A stretch of DNA of 64,000 nt from an uncultured Acetobacteraceae bacterium (GTDB lineage: Bacteria > Pseudomonadota > Alphaproteobacteria > Acetobacterales > Acetobacteraceae): positions 1 to 64,000 of the forward strand of contig CAIXDS010000330.1 of NCBI GenBank assembly GCA_903918195.1. Reading direction: 5' to 3'. Below the pieces are notes generated by a model that had not been told where the DNA came from, searched no databases, and saw only the letters and a list, made by a program, of their open reading frames with translations. This document shows, in pieces, positions 48,762 to 58,213 of this stretch. Every line of letters begins with the position of its first letter. The stretch's first letter is position 1. A program made the position numbers and the translations under genes.

Positions 48762-49925
48762 GTGTCCGTCCCCGTGAACCAGATTGTGCGCGTCGGCGCC
48801 TATGTGGTGAAGCAGCACCTGCTCGGCCGCCGGCGCTACCCGCTGGTGCTCATGCTGGAGCCGCTGTTCCGCTGCAACCTGGCCTGTGCGGGCTGCGGCA
48901 AAATCGATTATCCGGCCGAGATCCTGAACCAGCGGCTATCGGTACAGGAATGTCTGGACGCGGTTGATTCGTGCGGCGCACCCGTGGTGGCGATCGCCGG
49001 CGGCGAACCGCTGCTGCATAAGGAATTGCCGGAAATCGTCGGGCAGATCCTGGCGCGCGGCAAGTTCGTATATCTGTGCACGAACGGGCTGCTGTTGGAA
49101 AAAAAGCTCGATCTCTACCAGCCGCACCGCAACTTCGCCTGGGACGTGCATCTCGACGGCGACCGCGAGATGCATGATCGCGCGGTCAGCCAGGACGGCA
49201 CCTATGACCGGGCGGTGTCGGCCATCACGGCGGCCAAGGCGCGCGGCTTCCGGGTGTGCATCAACACCACCCTGTTCGACGGCGCGAAGCCTGAGCGCGT
49301 GGCGGCGTTCCTGGACGATGTGACGGCGATCGGCATTGACGGGGTGATGATTTCACCGGGCTATGCCTATGAACGCGCGCCGGACCGGGCGCATTTCCTC
49401 AACCGGCAGAAATCGAAGCAGTTGTTCCGCGATGTCTTCCGGGCCGGGCGCGGACGCGGCTGGAAGTTCAACCAGTCCTCGCTGTTTTTGGATTTTCTCG
49501 CCGGGAACCAACGCTATCTGTGCACGCCCTGGGGCAAGCCGACACGTAACGTGTTCGGCTGGCAGCGCCCCTGCTATCTGCTTGGCGAGGGCTTTGCGAA
49601 GACCTATGCCGAGCTGATGGCGACCACCGACTGGGACAAATACGGCACCGGCAACTACGAGAAATGCGCCGATTGCATGGTGCATTCCGGCTACGAGGCG
49701 ACCGCGGTGGTCGATGCGGTGCGCAATCCCTGGAAGACGCTGCTGGTGGCATTGCGCGGCCCGCGCACCGAGGGGGCGATGGCGCCGGAAATCTCCCTCG
49801 AGGGTCAGCGCCCAGCCGATTACGTGTTCAGCCGCCATGTGCAGGACACTATGGCGACGCTCGCGCCCCAGCCTCCCCCCGAGGATGAGCACGCGGCAAT
49901 GCAGGTGGCGGAACTCGCCGACTGA
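48762..49925 (+). CDS. hpnH: Adenosylhopane synthase HpnH (radical SAM)
   Basis: 387 residues. The iron-sulfur site is C38, C42 and C45 in FRCNLACAGCGK. It joins the 5'-deoxyadenosyl radical to diploptene, making adenosylhopane, the first C35 step. GTG 48762 is chosen because AAGGGAG (48748-48754) is 7 nt upstream and the protein then starts SVPVNQIVRVGAYV as in relatives. Convergent with hpnG, stop codons adjacent. Confidence 0.94.
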   Translation: MSVPVNQIVRVGAYVVKQHLLGRRRYPLVLMLEPLFRCNLACAGCGKIDYPAEILNQRLSVQECLDAVDSCGAPVVAIAGGEPLLHKELPEIVGQILARGKFVYLCTNGLLLEKKLDLYQPHRNFAWDVHLDGDREMHDRAVSQDGTYDRAVSAITAAKARGFRVCINTTLFDGAKPERVAAFLDDVTAIGIDGVMISPGYAYERAPDRAHFLNRQKSKQLFRDVFRAGRGRGWKFNQSSLFLDFLAGNQRYLCTPWGKPTRNVFGWQRPCYLLGEGFAKTYAELMATTDWDKYGTGNYEKCADCMVHSGYEATAVVDAVRNPWKTLLVALRGPRTEGAMAPEISLEGQRPADYVFSRHVQDTMATLAPQPPPEDEHAAMQVAELAD

Positions 49926-50546
49926 TCAGCCGGCCTGGACGCACCGTTTCAGCGCCGCCCGCGCGGCGGCGGCGTCGCGGCCGAGGGCGATGAGGGAAGG
50001 CACCTGTCCGGGGCGCCGCGCCACCGAGGCCAGCACGCGCAACAACCCGATGGCACCGCGCCCGTCCAGCGCGACCAGGGCGGCCGGCGGCAGCGTCCGC
50101 CCGGCCGGGTCGCAAACGGCCCGCAGCACCGCGAACGGCATCCCGTGCCGGGCGGCGACGCGGGCGACGGCGCCGCTTTCCAGGTCGATGGCCCCTGCCC
50201 CCGTGCTGGCGAACAACCGCGCTTTTTCCCCCGCATCGGCCACGATCGCCGACCCCGCGAGCAAGCTGCCGGCGCGCGGACCGAACCGGGCCGACAGGTT
50301 CGGGTCGGTGGGGTAGCGGCGGTCACCCTCGAGCACCGCTTCCGCTATCACGATGTCGCCGGGGCGCAGCGCCGGGTCGAGCCCGCCGGCAAGCCCGAAA
50401 CTGACCAGCCCCTGCACGTTCTGTTGGACCAGCCATTCGGCCGCCGCTTCCGCCCCGTCCGGCATCCCGCCGCCGGCCCGCGCCAGCCCGAGCGGTTGGG
50501 CGAGCCGTGCCTCGGCGGCCAGGCCGGTGACGATACCCAGGGTCAT
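49926..50546 (-). CDS. hpnG: HpnG, nucleosidase/phosphorylase of the hopanoid side chain
   Basis: 206 residues related to MTA/SAH nucleosidases and purine phosphorylases: TLGIVTGLAAEARLA, LVSFGLAGGLDPALRPGDIVIA, AIDLESGAVARVA and AVCDPAGRTLPP. It removes adenine from adenosylhopane. ATG 50546 gives the normal start; the open frame extends upstream without similarity. It follows two tiny membrane genes on the same strand. Confidence 0.9.
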   Translation of the reverse strand: MTLGIVTGLAAEARLAQPLGLARAGGGMPDGAEAAAEWLVQQNVQGLVSFGLAGGLDPALRPGDIVIAEAVLEGDRRYPTDPNLSARFGPRAGSLLAGSAIVADAGEKARLFASTGAGAIDLESGAVARVAARHGMPFAVLRAVCDPAGRTLPPAALVALDGRGAIGLLRVLASVARRPGQVPSLIALGRDAAAARAALKRCVQAG

Positions 50547-50599
50547 GCGGCCGATCAGCCCGGACTGGGGAATGCGGACGGCATCGGGAGGGAAGACGC

Positions 50600-50725
50600 T
50601 CAGGTCTTGCTTGCGCGGTCGCGGCGATCCAGCCTTCTGACCCACCACACGGCGCACCATCCGAGACCCGCGGCGACCAGCGGGGCTGAGAGCCAATAGA
50701 TCGTGAACAATGTCGTGTCGGTCAT
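50600..50725 (-). CDS. Small membrane protein between shc and hpnG, second
   Basis: 41 residues: one transmembrane helix (FTIYWLSAPLVAAGLGWCAVWWV) followed by a basic tail RRLDRRDRASKT, so the C-terminus should be cytoplasmic. Its ATG overlaps the stop of the upstream small gene (TAATG). No family recognised. It lies 53 bp before hpnG. Confidence 0.55.
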   Translation of the reverse strand: MTDTTLFTIYWLSAPLVAAGLGWCAVWWVRRLDRRDRASKT

Positions 50726-50970
50726 TATCTCAACAGAGCAAGCGGCTGCCGGGCAGCGAGGTGGAGCGACAAAGCGCCGAGCACCCCAATGGGAGCACCG
50801 GCCAGGAACGCCCACAAGGTTCCCCCGGAATGCCCGCCAGTGTAGAGGAATGCGGCGGCTGGCGCCACCACCCAGAGGGTGAAGAAGCTCGCCGCGCACG
50901 TGTTCAACAGGTTCGCCAGCAGCTTCATCCTCTCGTTCCAGATCATGTCGCGCACGCCCGGCATTGCCAT
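50725..50970 (-). CDS. Small membrane protein between shc and hpnG, first
   Basis: 81 residues from ATG 50970: a charged N-terminus (RDMIWNERMKLLANLLNTC), then two helices (FFTLWVVAPAAAFLY and LWAFLAGAPIGVLGALSLHLA) separated by TGGHSGG. ATG 50964, ATG 50928 or TTG 50988 are alternative starts. Not recognised as a family. Position in the hpn gene order suggests membrane-lipid involvement, which is inference. Confidence 0.55.
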   Translation of the reverse strand: MAMPGVRDMIWNERMKLLANLLNTCAASFFTLWVVAPAAAFLYTGGHSGGTLWAFLAGAPIGVLGALSLHLAARQPLALLR

Positions 50971-51139
50971 CGCCCATTCACTTGTCAATCAGTTGTATGG
51001 GCGGATGTAGAGTGAAACACTGCGCTTGAGCGCCGTCTCTCTCGAGATGGTGCCGTTGAACCAGGGACTCGTTTTCCAAAAGCCTATGTAGGGTAGGCGC
51101 TTGCAACCGCAAACAAAGCAAAGGCTTCCCCCCGCCCCC

Positions 51140-53086
51140 TCAGAACCCCCAGGCCACCCGCCGCTCGTTGCTGCGTCGCAGGGTGCGGTAGCGCGCCAGC
51201 GCCATCAGCGGGAAAAACAGCTTGTACCCATGGTACCGCAGGTAGAAAACCCGAGGGAACCCCACCGCCGTGTACGGCGCCTCGTCCCACTCCCCGTCCG
51301 GCTTCTGCTGCGCCGCCAGCCAGGCGATGCCGCGCGCCACCGACGGATGGTCCGCCTCGCCCGCCGCCATCAGCGCCAGCAGCGCCCAGGCGGTCTGGCT
51401 CGGGTTGCTGCGGTGATAGCGGCCGCGCGGGGCATGGGCGTAGCTCTCGTTGTCCTCACCCCAGCCGCCATCCTCGCGCTGCGTCTCGACCAGGAAGCCC
51501 ACCGCCCGGCGAATCGCCGGGTCGTCATGCGCCACCCCGGCCGCGTTCAACGCGCCCAGTACGCTCCAGGTGCCATAGATATAGTTGGTGCCCCAGCGGC
51601 CGAACCAGGAGCCGTCCGCCTCCTGCTCCGAGCGTAGCCAGGACACCGCCCGGGCAATCACCGGATCGTCCGCCGCCATGCCGGCCTGCGCCAGGAACGC
51701 CACACAACGCGCGGTCACGTCGGCGGTCGATGGGTCCAACAGGGCGCCGTGGTCGGCGAAGGGGATGTGATTGAGGTAGTCGTGATTGTTGTCGGCGTCG
51801 AAGGCGCCCCAGCCGCCGTCGCGCCCCTGCATGCCCACCACCCAGTCGCGCGCCCGGCGCACCGCCTCGGCCAGGGCCGGGTCATCGCCCTTTTCCGCCA
51901 GATGCCGGTGCAGCAGCAGGCCCACCGCGGCGGTGTCGTCCACGTCGGGGTAGTGCGCGTTTTCGTACTGGAACGCCCAGCCCCCGGGCACGGCGTGCGG
52001 ACGCGAAACCGCCCAGTCGCCGACCACGTCGAGCACCTGTTTGCTCTGCAGCCAGGCGCTGGCGGCAGCGACCGAGGGGGTATCGCCGCCATCGGCCTCG
52101 GCCACCGCGTGCCCGGCCAGGCTGGTATCCCATACCGGCGACAGGCAGGGCTGGCAGTATGCCCTGTCTTCCTCCACCACCAGCAATTTGCGGATGGCCG
52201 CCCAGGCGATCGCCGCGTCCGGATGGTCGGGGGGATACCCCAGCGTGTCGAACATCATCACCGTGTTGGCCATCGCCGGGTAGATGCCGCCTAAGCCATC
52301 CTCGCCGTTCAGCCGCTCGGTCACGAACCGCACCGACCAGTCGATCGCCCGGCGGCGGATGGCGGGCGGAAAAAACGGCTCGGCGGTGCGCACCACGCCG
52401 TCGAGATATTTGAAGAACCGCCCCCAGGCCGAGCGGTACGGCCCGCGAATCCAGTCGCGCACCTGCGCGGGCCTGGTGCGGAACAGTTCCTGAATGTGCA
52501 CGCCGCGCGGATTGCGGGCGCGCGGCCGCAGCGCCATCAGCACCACCAGCGGCACGATGACGGTGCGCGACCAGTACGACACCTTGTCCAGGTGGAACGG
52601 AAACCAGTGCGGCAACAGCACCAGTTCCACCGGCATGCACGGCACCGCGTGCCACGGCACCTCGCCGTACAGCGCCAGTTGCGCCCGGGTAAACACGTTG
52701 GTCCGCTCCGCCCCGCCGGCGGCCAGGATGGCGTCCCGCGCCCGCACCATGTGCGGGGCGTCGGGGGAATCGCCGATCATCTTCAGGGCGAAATAGGCTT
52801 TTGTGCTGGCCGAGAGGTCGAAGGCGCCGTCATGGAACAGCGGCCAACCGCCATGCGCACCCTGAATCGAGCGCAGATACACGGCGATCTTGCCCTGCAG
52901 GTCGGCGTCCGCGCGGTCGAGAAAATGCTCCAGCAGAACGAATTCGGCCGGGATGGTGGCGTCGGCCTCGAGTTCGAACACCCAGTGCCCGTCCGGCTTC
53001 TGACGGCGCAACAAGGCGTCGCGTGCGCGGTCGACCGCGTCCGCAAGCTGCGCGGGATGGGGCGCGAGCAGAATATCTCTTGGCAA
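51140..53086 (-). CDS. shc: Squalene-hopene cyclase
   Basis: 648 residues. The catalytic acid motif DVDD is at 381-384 (YPDVDDTA). Several QW repeats are visible, such as QKPDGHW, QGRDGGWGAFD, QEADGSWFGRWG and QREDGGWGEDN. It cyclises squalene to hopene and diplopterol at the inner membrane. 21 bp after hpnE, so in the hpnA-E operon. Downstream 50989-51139 has no gene. Confidence 0.97.
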   Translation of the reverse strand: MPRDILLAPHPAQLADAVDRARDALLRRQKPDGHWVFELEADATIPAEFVLLEHFLDRADADLQGKIAVYLRSIQGAHGGWPLFHDGAFDLSASTKAYFALKMIGDSPDAPHMVRARDAILAAGGAERTNVFTRAQLALYGEVPWHAVPCMPVELVLLPHWFPFHLDKVSYWSRTVIVPLVVLMALRPRARNPRGVHIQELFRTRPAQVRDWIRGPYRSAWGRFFKYLDGVVRTAEPFFPPAIRRRAIDWSVRFVTERLNGEDGLGGIYPAMANTVMMFDTLGYPPDHPDAAIAWAAIRKLLVVEEDRAYCQPCLSPVWDTSLAGHAVAEADGGDTPSVAAASAWLQSKQVLDVVGDWAVSRPHAVPGGWAFQYENAHYPDVDDTAAVGLLLHRHLAEKGDDPALAEAVRRARDWVVGMQGRDGGWGAFDADNNHDYLNHIPFADHGALLDPSTADVTARCVAFLAQAGMAADDPVIARAVSWLRSEQEADGSWFGRWGTNYIYGTWSVLGALNAAGVAHDDPAIRRAVGFLVETQREDGGWGEDNESYAHAPRGRYHRSNPSQTAWALLALMAAGEADHPSVARGIAWLAAQQKPDGEWDEAPYTAVGFPRVFYLRYHGYKLFFPLMALARYRTLRRSNERRVAWGF

Positions 53087-53107
53087 GGCAACGGCCCCCG
53101 TCTTCGG

Positions 53108-54367
53108 TCAGGCGCCGGCCAGGATCGCGGCGGCGGCAGCGTACCCGGAGTTGATCGCACCTTCGATCGTTCCGGGCAAGCCCGTGTTGGTCCAGTCGCC
53201 GGCCAGCACGAGGTTGTGCGCGCCGCCGGTCTCCGCCGGCCAGCGCGGGCCGGGCCGCCGCCGCTCCTGCGCGGCGGTGGCGGCGAAGGTGGCGCGCCGT
53301 TCCTTCACCACCCGCATCGGCGGCATGGCGTCCCCGAGAAGCAGCGCCGCGCGCACATCCGGCCAGACACGCCCGGCCAGGTCCTCGGCCGGGAGGTCAA
53401 CGATCCGGTTGGCGGCGCTGATGGTGACCGAGACGATATTCTCCTTCACGAAGATCCACTCCGCGGTGCCGCCCAGCACGCCGATGAACCCGGCCTCGCC
53501 GGGCTCGGCATCGGTGCGGAAATGCAGGTTCACGATCGCCTGGAATTCGTCCGGGGCTAACAGGCCGGGCACCAGCGTCGCGGCGACCCAGGGCGGGGCA
53601 GCCATCACCACCGCCTCGTCCGGTCCGACCGGCATCGCGCCGTCGGCGGTCCCCAGCGCTGTCACCCGTTTTGCTTCCTGCTGCAGCGCCGCCACCCGGC
53701 AGCCCGTTCGCAGCCGGCCGCCGCGCGCCTCGAGCCACGCCACCGCCGGGTCGATGAAACTTTCGGACAGGCCCTCGCGCGGGAAGCGCGGGATACAGGC
53801 CCGCCCCCCCTTCAGCAGCGTCTGGTCCACTACGGCGCACAGCAGCCGCGCCAGCGCCGCGTCCGGCGGGGTATTCAGCGCGGCCACCGCCAGCGGCTCC
53901 AGCAGCCGCTTGTACAGCGTCCCGTTTGAATCGAGCGCCTCGGCGACGGTCATGTCCGCCCCGGCCCGGCGCAGGGCGAGCAAGGAAAAATAGTCGCGCA
54001 AACGGGTGCCGGGCACGCGGCGGCTGCGGCGGAACATCCACCACGGCACCAGACCAAGGTCGGGCGCCACCGTCCAGCGCTCACCGGTGGCGAGGTCGAT
54101 GAACGGAAAGCAGGGCACGTCCGGCCCGCCAAGCGTAGCGCGGGCGCCGATCGTGTCGAGATAGGTCATGGCGGCTTGATTGCCGGACAGCAGCAGGTGG
54201 TTGCCGTTGTCGATGCGGCAGCCCAGCGCGCGATCGAAATACGACCGGCAGCGCCCGCCGGCAGCCGGTCCGGCCTCATACAGCGTCGCCGCCACGCCCT
54301 GCCCCGCCAGCGCGACCGCGGTGGCCAGCCCGGCCAGCCCGGCGCCGACGACGTGAACGCGCCTCAC
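53108..54367 (-). CDS. hpnE: Hydroxysqualene dehydroxylase HpnE
   Basis: 419 residues. FAD-binding GAGLAGLATAVALAGQGV and GGRCRSYFDRALGCRIDNGNH near the N-terminus; C-terminal NLVLAGDWTNTGLPGTIEGA. It reduces hydroxysqualene to squalene, completing the HpnCDE route. GTG 54367 overlaps the hpnD stop (GTGA). Confidence 0.93.
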   Translation of the reverse strand: MRRVHVVGAGLAGLATAVALAGQGVAATLYEAGPAAGGRCRSYFDRALGCRIDNGNHLLLSGNQAAMTYLDTIGARATLGGPDVPCFPFIDLATGERWTVAPDLGLVPWWMFRRSRRVPGTRLRDYFSLLALRRAGADMTVAEALDSNGTLYKRLLEPLAVAALNTPPDAALARLLCAVVDQTLLKGGRACIPRFPREGLSESFIDPAVAWLEARGGRLRTGCRVAALQQEAKRVTALGTADGAMPVGPDEAVVMAAPPWVAATLVPGLLAPDEFQAIVNLHFRTDAEPGEAGFIGVLGGTAEWIFVKENIVSVTISAANRIVDLPAEDLAGRVWPDVRAALLLGDAMPPMRVVKERRATFAATAAQERRRPGPRWPAETGGAHNLVLAGDWTNTGLPGTIEGAINSGYAAAAAILAGA

Positions 54368-55218
54368 GCGATCCCGTACCGCAGCGCAATCCACAGCTTT
54401 TGCCATTTCGGCACCCTGACCGGGATTTCCGGCCGGTCCCAGCCGCGCCGTTTCAGCCGGGCGAGGATGGCGGCGTAGCTGGCGGCCATCAGCCGGGCCG
54501 GCTTCATGGCGCGCCGGTTGCAGCGCGCCATGGCGGCGGCGGCATCCCGGAAGTTTGCATCCGCCATCGCCGCGAGCCGTTCGCACACCACGGGCAGACG
54601 GGGATGATGCAGCACCGCCGAAGGATCAGCCGGCACACCGGAATCGTCGAGCAGTTCGCGCGGCAGATACAGCCGGCCGCGGGCCGCGTCCTCGGCGATG
54701 TCGCGCAGAATGTTCGTTATCTGCAGCGCCCGGCCGAGATGAAACGCCACCAGGTCGGCGGCCGGGCTGGCATCGCCGAAAGCGCGCACCGACAGCCGCC
54801 CGACGGCGGCGGCCACCCGGTCGCAGTAGAGGTCGAGATCGGCCAGCGTCGGTGCCACGATGGCGGCTTCGGCATCCATTTCCATGCCGTCGATCACTGC
54901 CTCGAAATCCGCCTGCCGCAGGGCGAAGGCGCGGACCGCCCCCAGCAGCACCCGGGTCACCGCGTCATCCGCCTCTCCACGATACAGCGCGGCCACGCGG
55001 CGGCGCCATTCGTTCAGACGGGGGCGGCGCGTCTCGAACGGCGCCGGGTCATCGGCGATGTCATCGACGATGCGGCAGAACGCGTAGATGGCGTACATGG
55101 CGTGCCGCCTTGCCGGCGGCAGCACCGCCATGCCGCGGTAGAAACTGGTACCCGCGTCGCGCACCACCGCCTCGACCGCGTCGAGGTCGGCCTGTGCCGC
55201 GCCAAGCCCCCGGCTCAC
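54364..55218 (-). CDS. hpnD: Presqualene diphosphate synthase HpnD
   Basis: 284 residues of the squalene/phytoene synthase family. The first aspartate motif DDIAD is at 52-56; the second lies in LQITNILRDIAEDAARGR. It condenses two farnesyl diphosphates. GTG start at 55218, 10 bp after hpnC. Confidence 0.92.
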   Translation of the reverse strand: MSRGLGAAQADLDAVEAVVRDAGTSFYRGMAVLPPARRHAMYAIYAFCRIVDDIADDPAPFETRRPRLNEWRRRVAALYRGEADDAVTRVLLGAVRAFALRQADFEAVIDGMEMDAEAAIVAPTLADLDLYCDRVAAAVGRLSVRAFGDASPAADLVAFHLGRALQITNILRDIAEDAARGRLYLPRELLDDSGVPADPSAVLHHPRLPVVCERLAAMADANFRDAAAAMARCNRRAMKPARLMAASYAAILARLKRRGWDRPEIPVRVPKWQKLWIALRYGIA

Positions 55219-55228
55219 GGCAAGGGGC

Positions 55229-56065
55229 TCACGGCACGAACCGCAGCGCGCCGAGCAGCGACAGCACCACGTCCGATTTGGTCAGCTTCACCCGCGTGGC
55301 CACCGGGTCGCCGCGCCGCAACCTTGCCGCCAGCCGGTGGGACAACCCCACGATCACCGCCGTCTCCAGCCGCAGCCGCCGGTCGCGGGTGCGGCGGGGC
55401 AGCGCGCGCGCCGTGCGGTTCAGCGCGTCGCACTGGTCCAGCAGCGCGTCGAACACGGCGCGCAGGCCCGGCGATGCAGCCGGCGCCCGCAAATCCTCCA
55501 CCCGGGCGCCGTGGCCCGCCAGCAGGTCGACGGGAAGATAACAGCGGTCCAGGCCGGCAAGGTCTTTCGATCCGTCCTGCAAATGGTTCAGCACCTGCAG
55601 CGCCGCGCACAGAGCGTCCGACGGCTCCCAGGTGGCACGGTCCTCGCCGTGCAGGTCCAGCACGTGGCGGCCGACCGGCATGGCGGAGAAGCGGCAATAA
55701 TCCATCAGCTCGTCCCAGCTCGCATACCGCAGCTTGGTGGCGTCGCGGCGGAAGGCCACCAGCAGGTCGGTCGCGTGGCCGGGGGTCACGCCGGTCTCGG
55801 CCAGGCTGGCGCGCAGACGCAGGGCGCTCGGGCTGCCGGCGTCGCGGCGGCCGAGCAGCACGTCCTCCATCACATCCAGCCGCGCCACCTTGTCGGCGGC
55901 CGTCAGCACCGGGCTGTCGGAGATGTCGTCGGCGTTGCGGGCGAAGGCGTAGAAGGCATGGATATGCGGGCGCATCCGGGCGCTGATCAGCACCGAGCCG
56001 ACCGGGAAATTCTCGTCGCCGCGGTCCTTGCCGGACCAGCTTTCGACCGCCGCCGCGTCGCTCAT
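55229..56065 (-). CDS. hpnC: Hydroxysqualene synthase HpnC
   Basis: 278 residues, squalene-synthase fold. DDISD at 46-50 and NHLQDGSKDLAGLDRCYLP (second motif, altered as usual in HpnC). It converts presqualene diphosphate to hydroxysqualene. ATG 56065 overlaps hpnB by 4 nt. Confidence 0.92.
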   Translation of the reverse strand: MSDAAAVESWSGKDRGDENFPVGSVLISARMRPHIHAFYAFARNADDISDSPVLTAADKVARLDVMEDVLLGRRDAGSPSALRLRASLAETGVTPGHATDLLVAFRRDATKLRYASWDELMDYCRFSAMPVGRHVLDLHGEDRATWEPSDALCAALQVLNHLQDGSKDLAGLDRCYLPVDLLAGHGARVEDLRAPAASPGLRAVFDALLDQCDALNRTARALPRRTRDRRLRLETAVIVGLSHRLAARLRRGDPVATRVKLTKSDVVLSLLGALRFVP

Positions 56066-57177
56066 GCCGTGTTTCCCGTATAGGCGCGGTGCTTCCAGAC
56101 CACGCCGCGGCCGCGATGGTGGTCGATGGCGGAGCCGATCGTAGCGGCAAGGTAAAAAAAGGCGATGGCGGGCAGCGCCGGCGCCCAGAACCACGACAGG
56201 CGGAATCGCCGCAGCGTGGGCACGAAACTGGCCGCCATAATGACCCAGGCCGCCGCCCCGCAGGCGCGCGCCGCCCCCTGCGCGAACAGGGCCGTCCCTG
56301 GCGGCACCAGGAACACCAGCCCCAGCCCCAGCGTGGTCAGCAGGAGAAACAGCGGCGAATGGCGCAACTGCACATAGGCCGAGCGCGCCACCATCCGCCA
56401 GATATCGGCAAACCCCGGGTAGGGCCGGATCGAGCGCGCCAGACGCGAATGACCGAGCCAGATCGGTCCGCCCGGCTTCACCGCGCTCGCCAGTGCCACG
56501 TCGTCGATCAGCGCGCCGCGGATCGCCACGATGCCGCCGATGCGCTCGAGGGCGCGGCGGCGGATCAGCACGGTACCGCCGGCCGCCGCCGCGGTGGCGC
56601 GCCGCGCATCGTTGACCCAGGCGAACGGGTACAGCAGCGCGAACAGGTAGACGAAGGCCGGCACCAGCGCGCGCTCGGCCAAGCTCTCGCACCGCAGCGC
56701 CACCATCTCGCTGACCATGTCAGCCCCGGTGCGTTCCGCCTGGGCGACGAGGGCGGAGAAATGCCCAGGGTCGTGCACGATATCGGCGTCGGTAAAGAGG
56801 AGAAGTTCCTCGTCGGTGACAGAAAAACCCTGCTGCACCGCCCAGAGTTTCCCCGCCCAGCCTGGCGGACGCGGGGCGCCCTCCAGCACGGTCAGGCGGT
56901 CCGCGCCCGGCAGGGCGCGGGCGGCGGCGGTGGTGCCGTCGGTGCTGCCATCGTCCACCAGCACCACCCGGAACGGGCCGGGGTAATCCTGGGCGAGCAG
57001 GCTGCCCACACTCGCCGCCACAAAACCGGCCTCGTCGCGCGCCGGCACCACAGCGGCGACCGGCGGGCAAGCGGCCGGGCGGGAGGCGGACAAGCGCTCG
57101 CCGTCGTGCCAGAAGCCGCCATGCAAGGCGACGAGATACAGCCAGGCCAGTAGCGCGACGACCGCGAGCGCCGTCAT
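56062..57177 (-). CDS. hpnB: Hopanoid-associated glycosyltransferase HpnB
   Basis: 371 residues, family 2 glycosyltransferase: VAAVVPARDEAGFVAASVGSL, VVLVDDGSTDGT, LFTDADIVH (DxD) and four C-terminal helices. Its exact hopanoid product is not established. ATGA overlap on both sides (hpnA upstream, hpnC downstream). Confidence 0.92.
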   Translation of the reverse strand: MTALAVVALLAWLYLVALHGGFWHDGERLSASRPAACPPVAAVVPARDEAGFVAASVGSLLAQDYPGPFRVVLVDDGSTDGTTAAARALPGADRLTVLEGAPRPPGWAGKLWAVQQGFSVTDEELLLFTDADIVHDPGHFSALVAQAERTGADMVSEMVALRCESLAERALVPAFVYLFALLYPFAWVNDARRATAAAAGGTVLIRRRALERIGGIVAIRGALIDDVALASAVKPGGPIWLGHSRLARSIRPYPGFADIWRMVARSAYVQLRHSPLFLLLTTLGLGLVFLVPPGTALFAQGAARACGAAAWVIMAASFVPTLRRFRLSWFWAPALPAIAFFYLAATIGSAIDHHRGRGVVWKHRAYTGNTA

Positions 57178-58190
57178 GCCGGCTTCATTCGGTCGTTGGC
57201 GCGGAACCAGTCGATGGCATCGGCGATCGCCTGCCGCGCCGGGCGGGGGTGGTAGCCAAGCTCGGACACCGCCTTGGCGGAGGAAAAGAACATGGTCTTG
57301 CGCGCCATACGCAGATGGTCGCGGGCGACGCGCGGCTCGGCGCCGGTGATCCGGGCCGCCGCCTCGCTGACCAGCGCGACCGGCCAGAGTGCCGCCACCG
57401 GCAGGCGCACCCGGCGCTGCGGGCTTCCGGTCTCCCGGTCCACCAGGTCCAGCAGCGCCGCCATGGTCAGGTTCTCGCCGCCGAGGATGTAGCGCTGGCC
57501 CACCACGCCGCGCTCCAGCGCCAGCGCATGGCCCTCGGCCACGTCGTCCACGTGCACGATGTTCAGCCCGGTATCGACATAGGCCGGCATGCGCCCGCTG
57601 GCGGCGTCGGCGATCATGCGGCCGGTCGGGGTGGGCTTGATGTCGCGCGGACCCACCGGGGCGGCCGGGTTGACGATCACCGCCTGCAACCCTTCCGTGT
57701 CCACCAGATCGAGGACAGCCCGTTCGGCGTCGAATTTTGATCGTTTATACGTTCCGACGATTTTCGCCCGGATCACCGGCGTCTGCTCGTCGGCCGGGGT
57801 GGCGTCGCCGGTCAGGCCGAGGGCGGCGACGCTGCTGCAATACACCACCCGCTCCACCCCGGCTTGCAGGGCGGCGCGCATCAGCGCCCGGGTGCCCTCG
57901 ACATTGGCGGCCAGCATGGCCTGCGGGTCGGGCACCCAGATGCGGTAATCGGCGGCGACATGCACGACGAAGCGGCAGCCGGCGACGGCGCGGACCAGCG
58001 ATTCCGGGTCGGTGAGGTCGCCCTCCACCGTCTCGGCGTCGAGCCCGGCGATGTTGCGCCGGTCGCTGCCACGGCGCGCCAGCAGGCGCAGCGCATGGCC
58101 GCGCGCGGCGAAGGCATGGGCGACGGCGGAACCGACAAAGCCGGTGCCGCCGGTGACAAGGGTGGGACCGGTCGCGGACAAGGCAAACAC
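57174..58190 (-). CDS. hpnA: Hopanoid-associated sugar epimerase HpnA
   Basis: 338 residues, extended SDR family. NAD-binding VTGGTGFVGSAVAHAF, catalytic YCSSVAALG and YKRSKFDAE (Tyr, Lys). The true reaction is uncertain. GTG 58190 is 23 bp after the hydrolase gene, linking the hpn genes to the two genes upstream. Confidence 0.91.
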   Translation of the reverse strand: MFALSATGPTLVTGGTGFVGSAVAHAFAARGHALRLLARRGSDRRNIAGLDAETVEGDLTDPESLVRAVAGCRFVVHVAADYRIWVPDPQAMLAANVEGTRALMRAALQAGVERVVYCSSVAALGLTGDATPADEQTPVIRAKIVGTYKRSKFDAERAVLDLVDTEGLQAVIVNPAAPVGPRDIKPTPTGRMIADAASGRMPAYVDTGLNIVHVDDVAEGHALALERGVVGQRYILGGENLTMAALLDLVDRETGSPQRRVRLPVAALWPVALVSEAAARITGAEPRVARDHLRMARKTMFFSSAKAVSELGYHPRPARQAIADAIDWFRANDRMKPA

Positions 58191-58213
58191 TCGAACGATT
58201 GCGGGGCCTCAGT

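Noticed and set aside
49918-49935. Near-palindrome GCCGACTGATCAGCCGGC at the hpnH/hpnG junction
   Set aside because: Formed by the two abutting stop codons and neighbouring codons; no T-tract, so not called a terminator.
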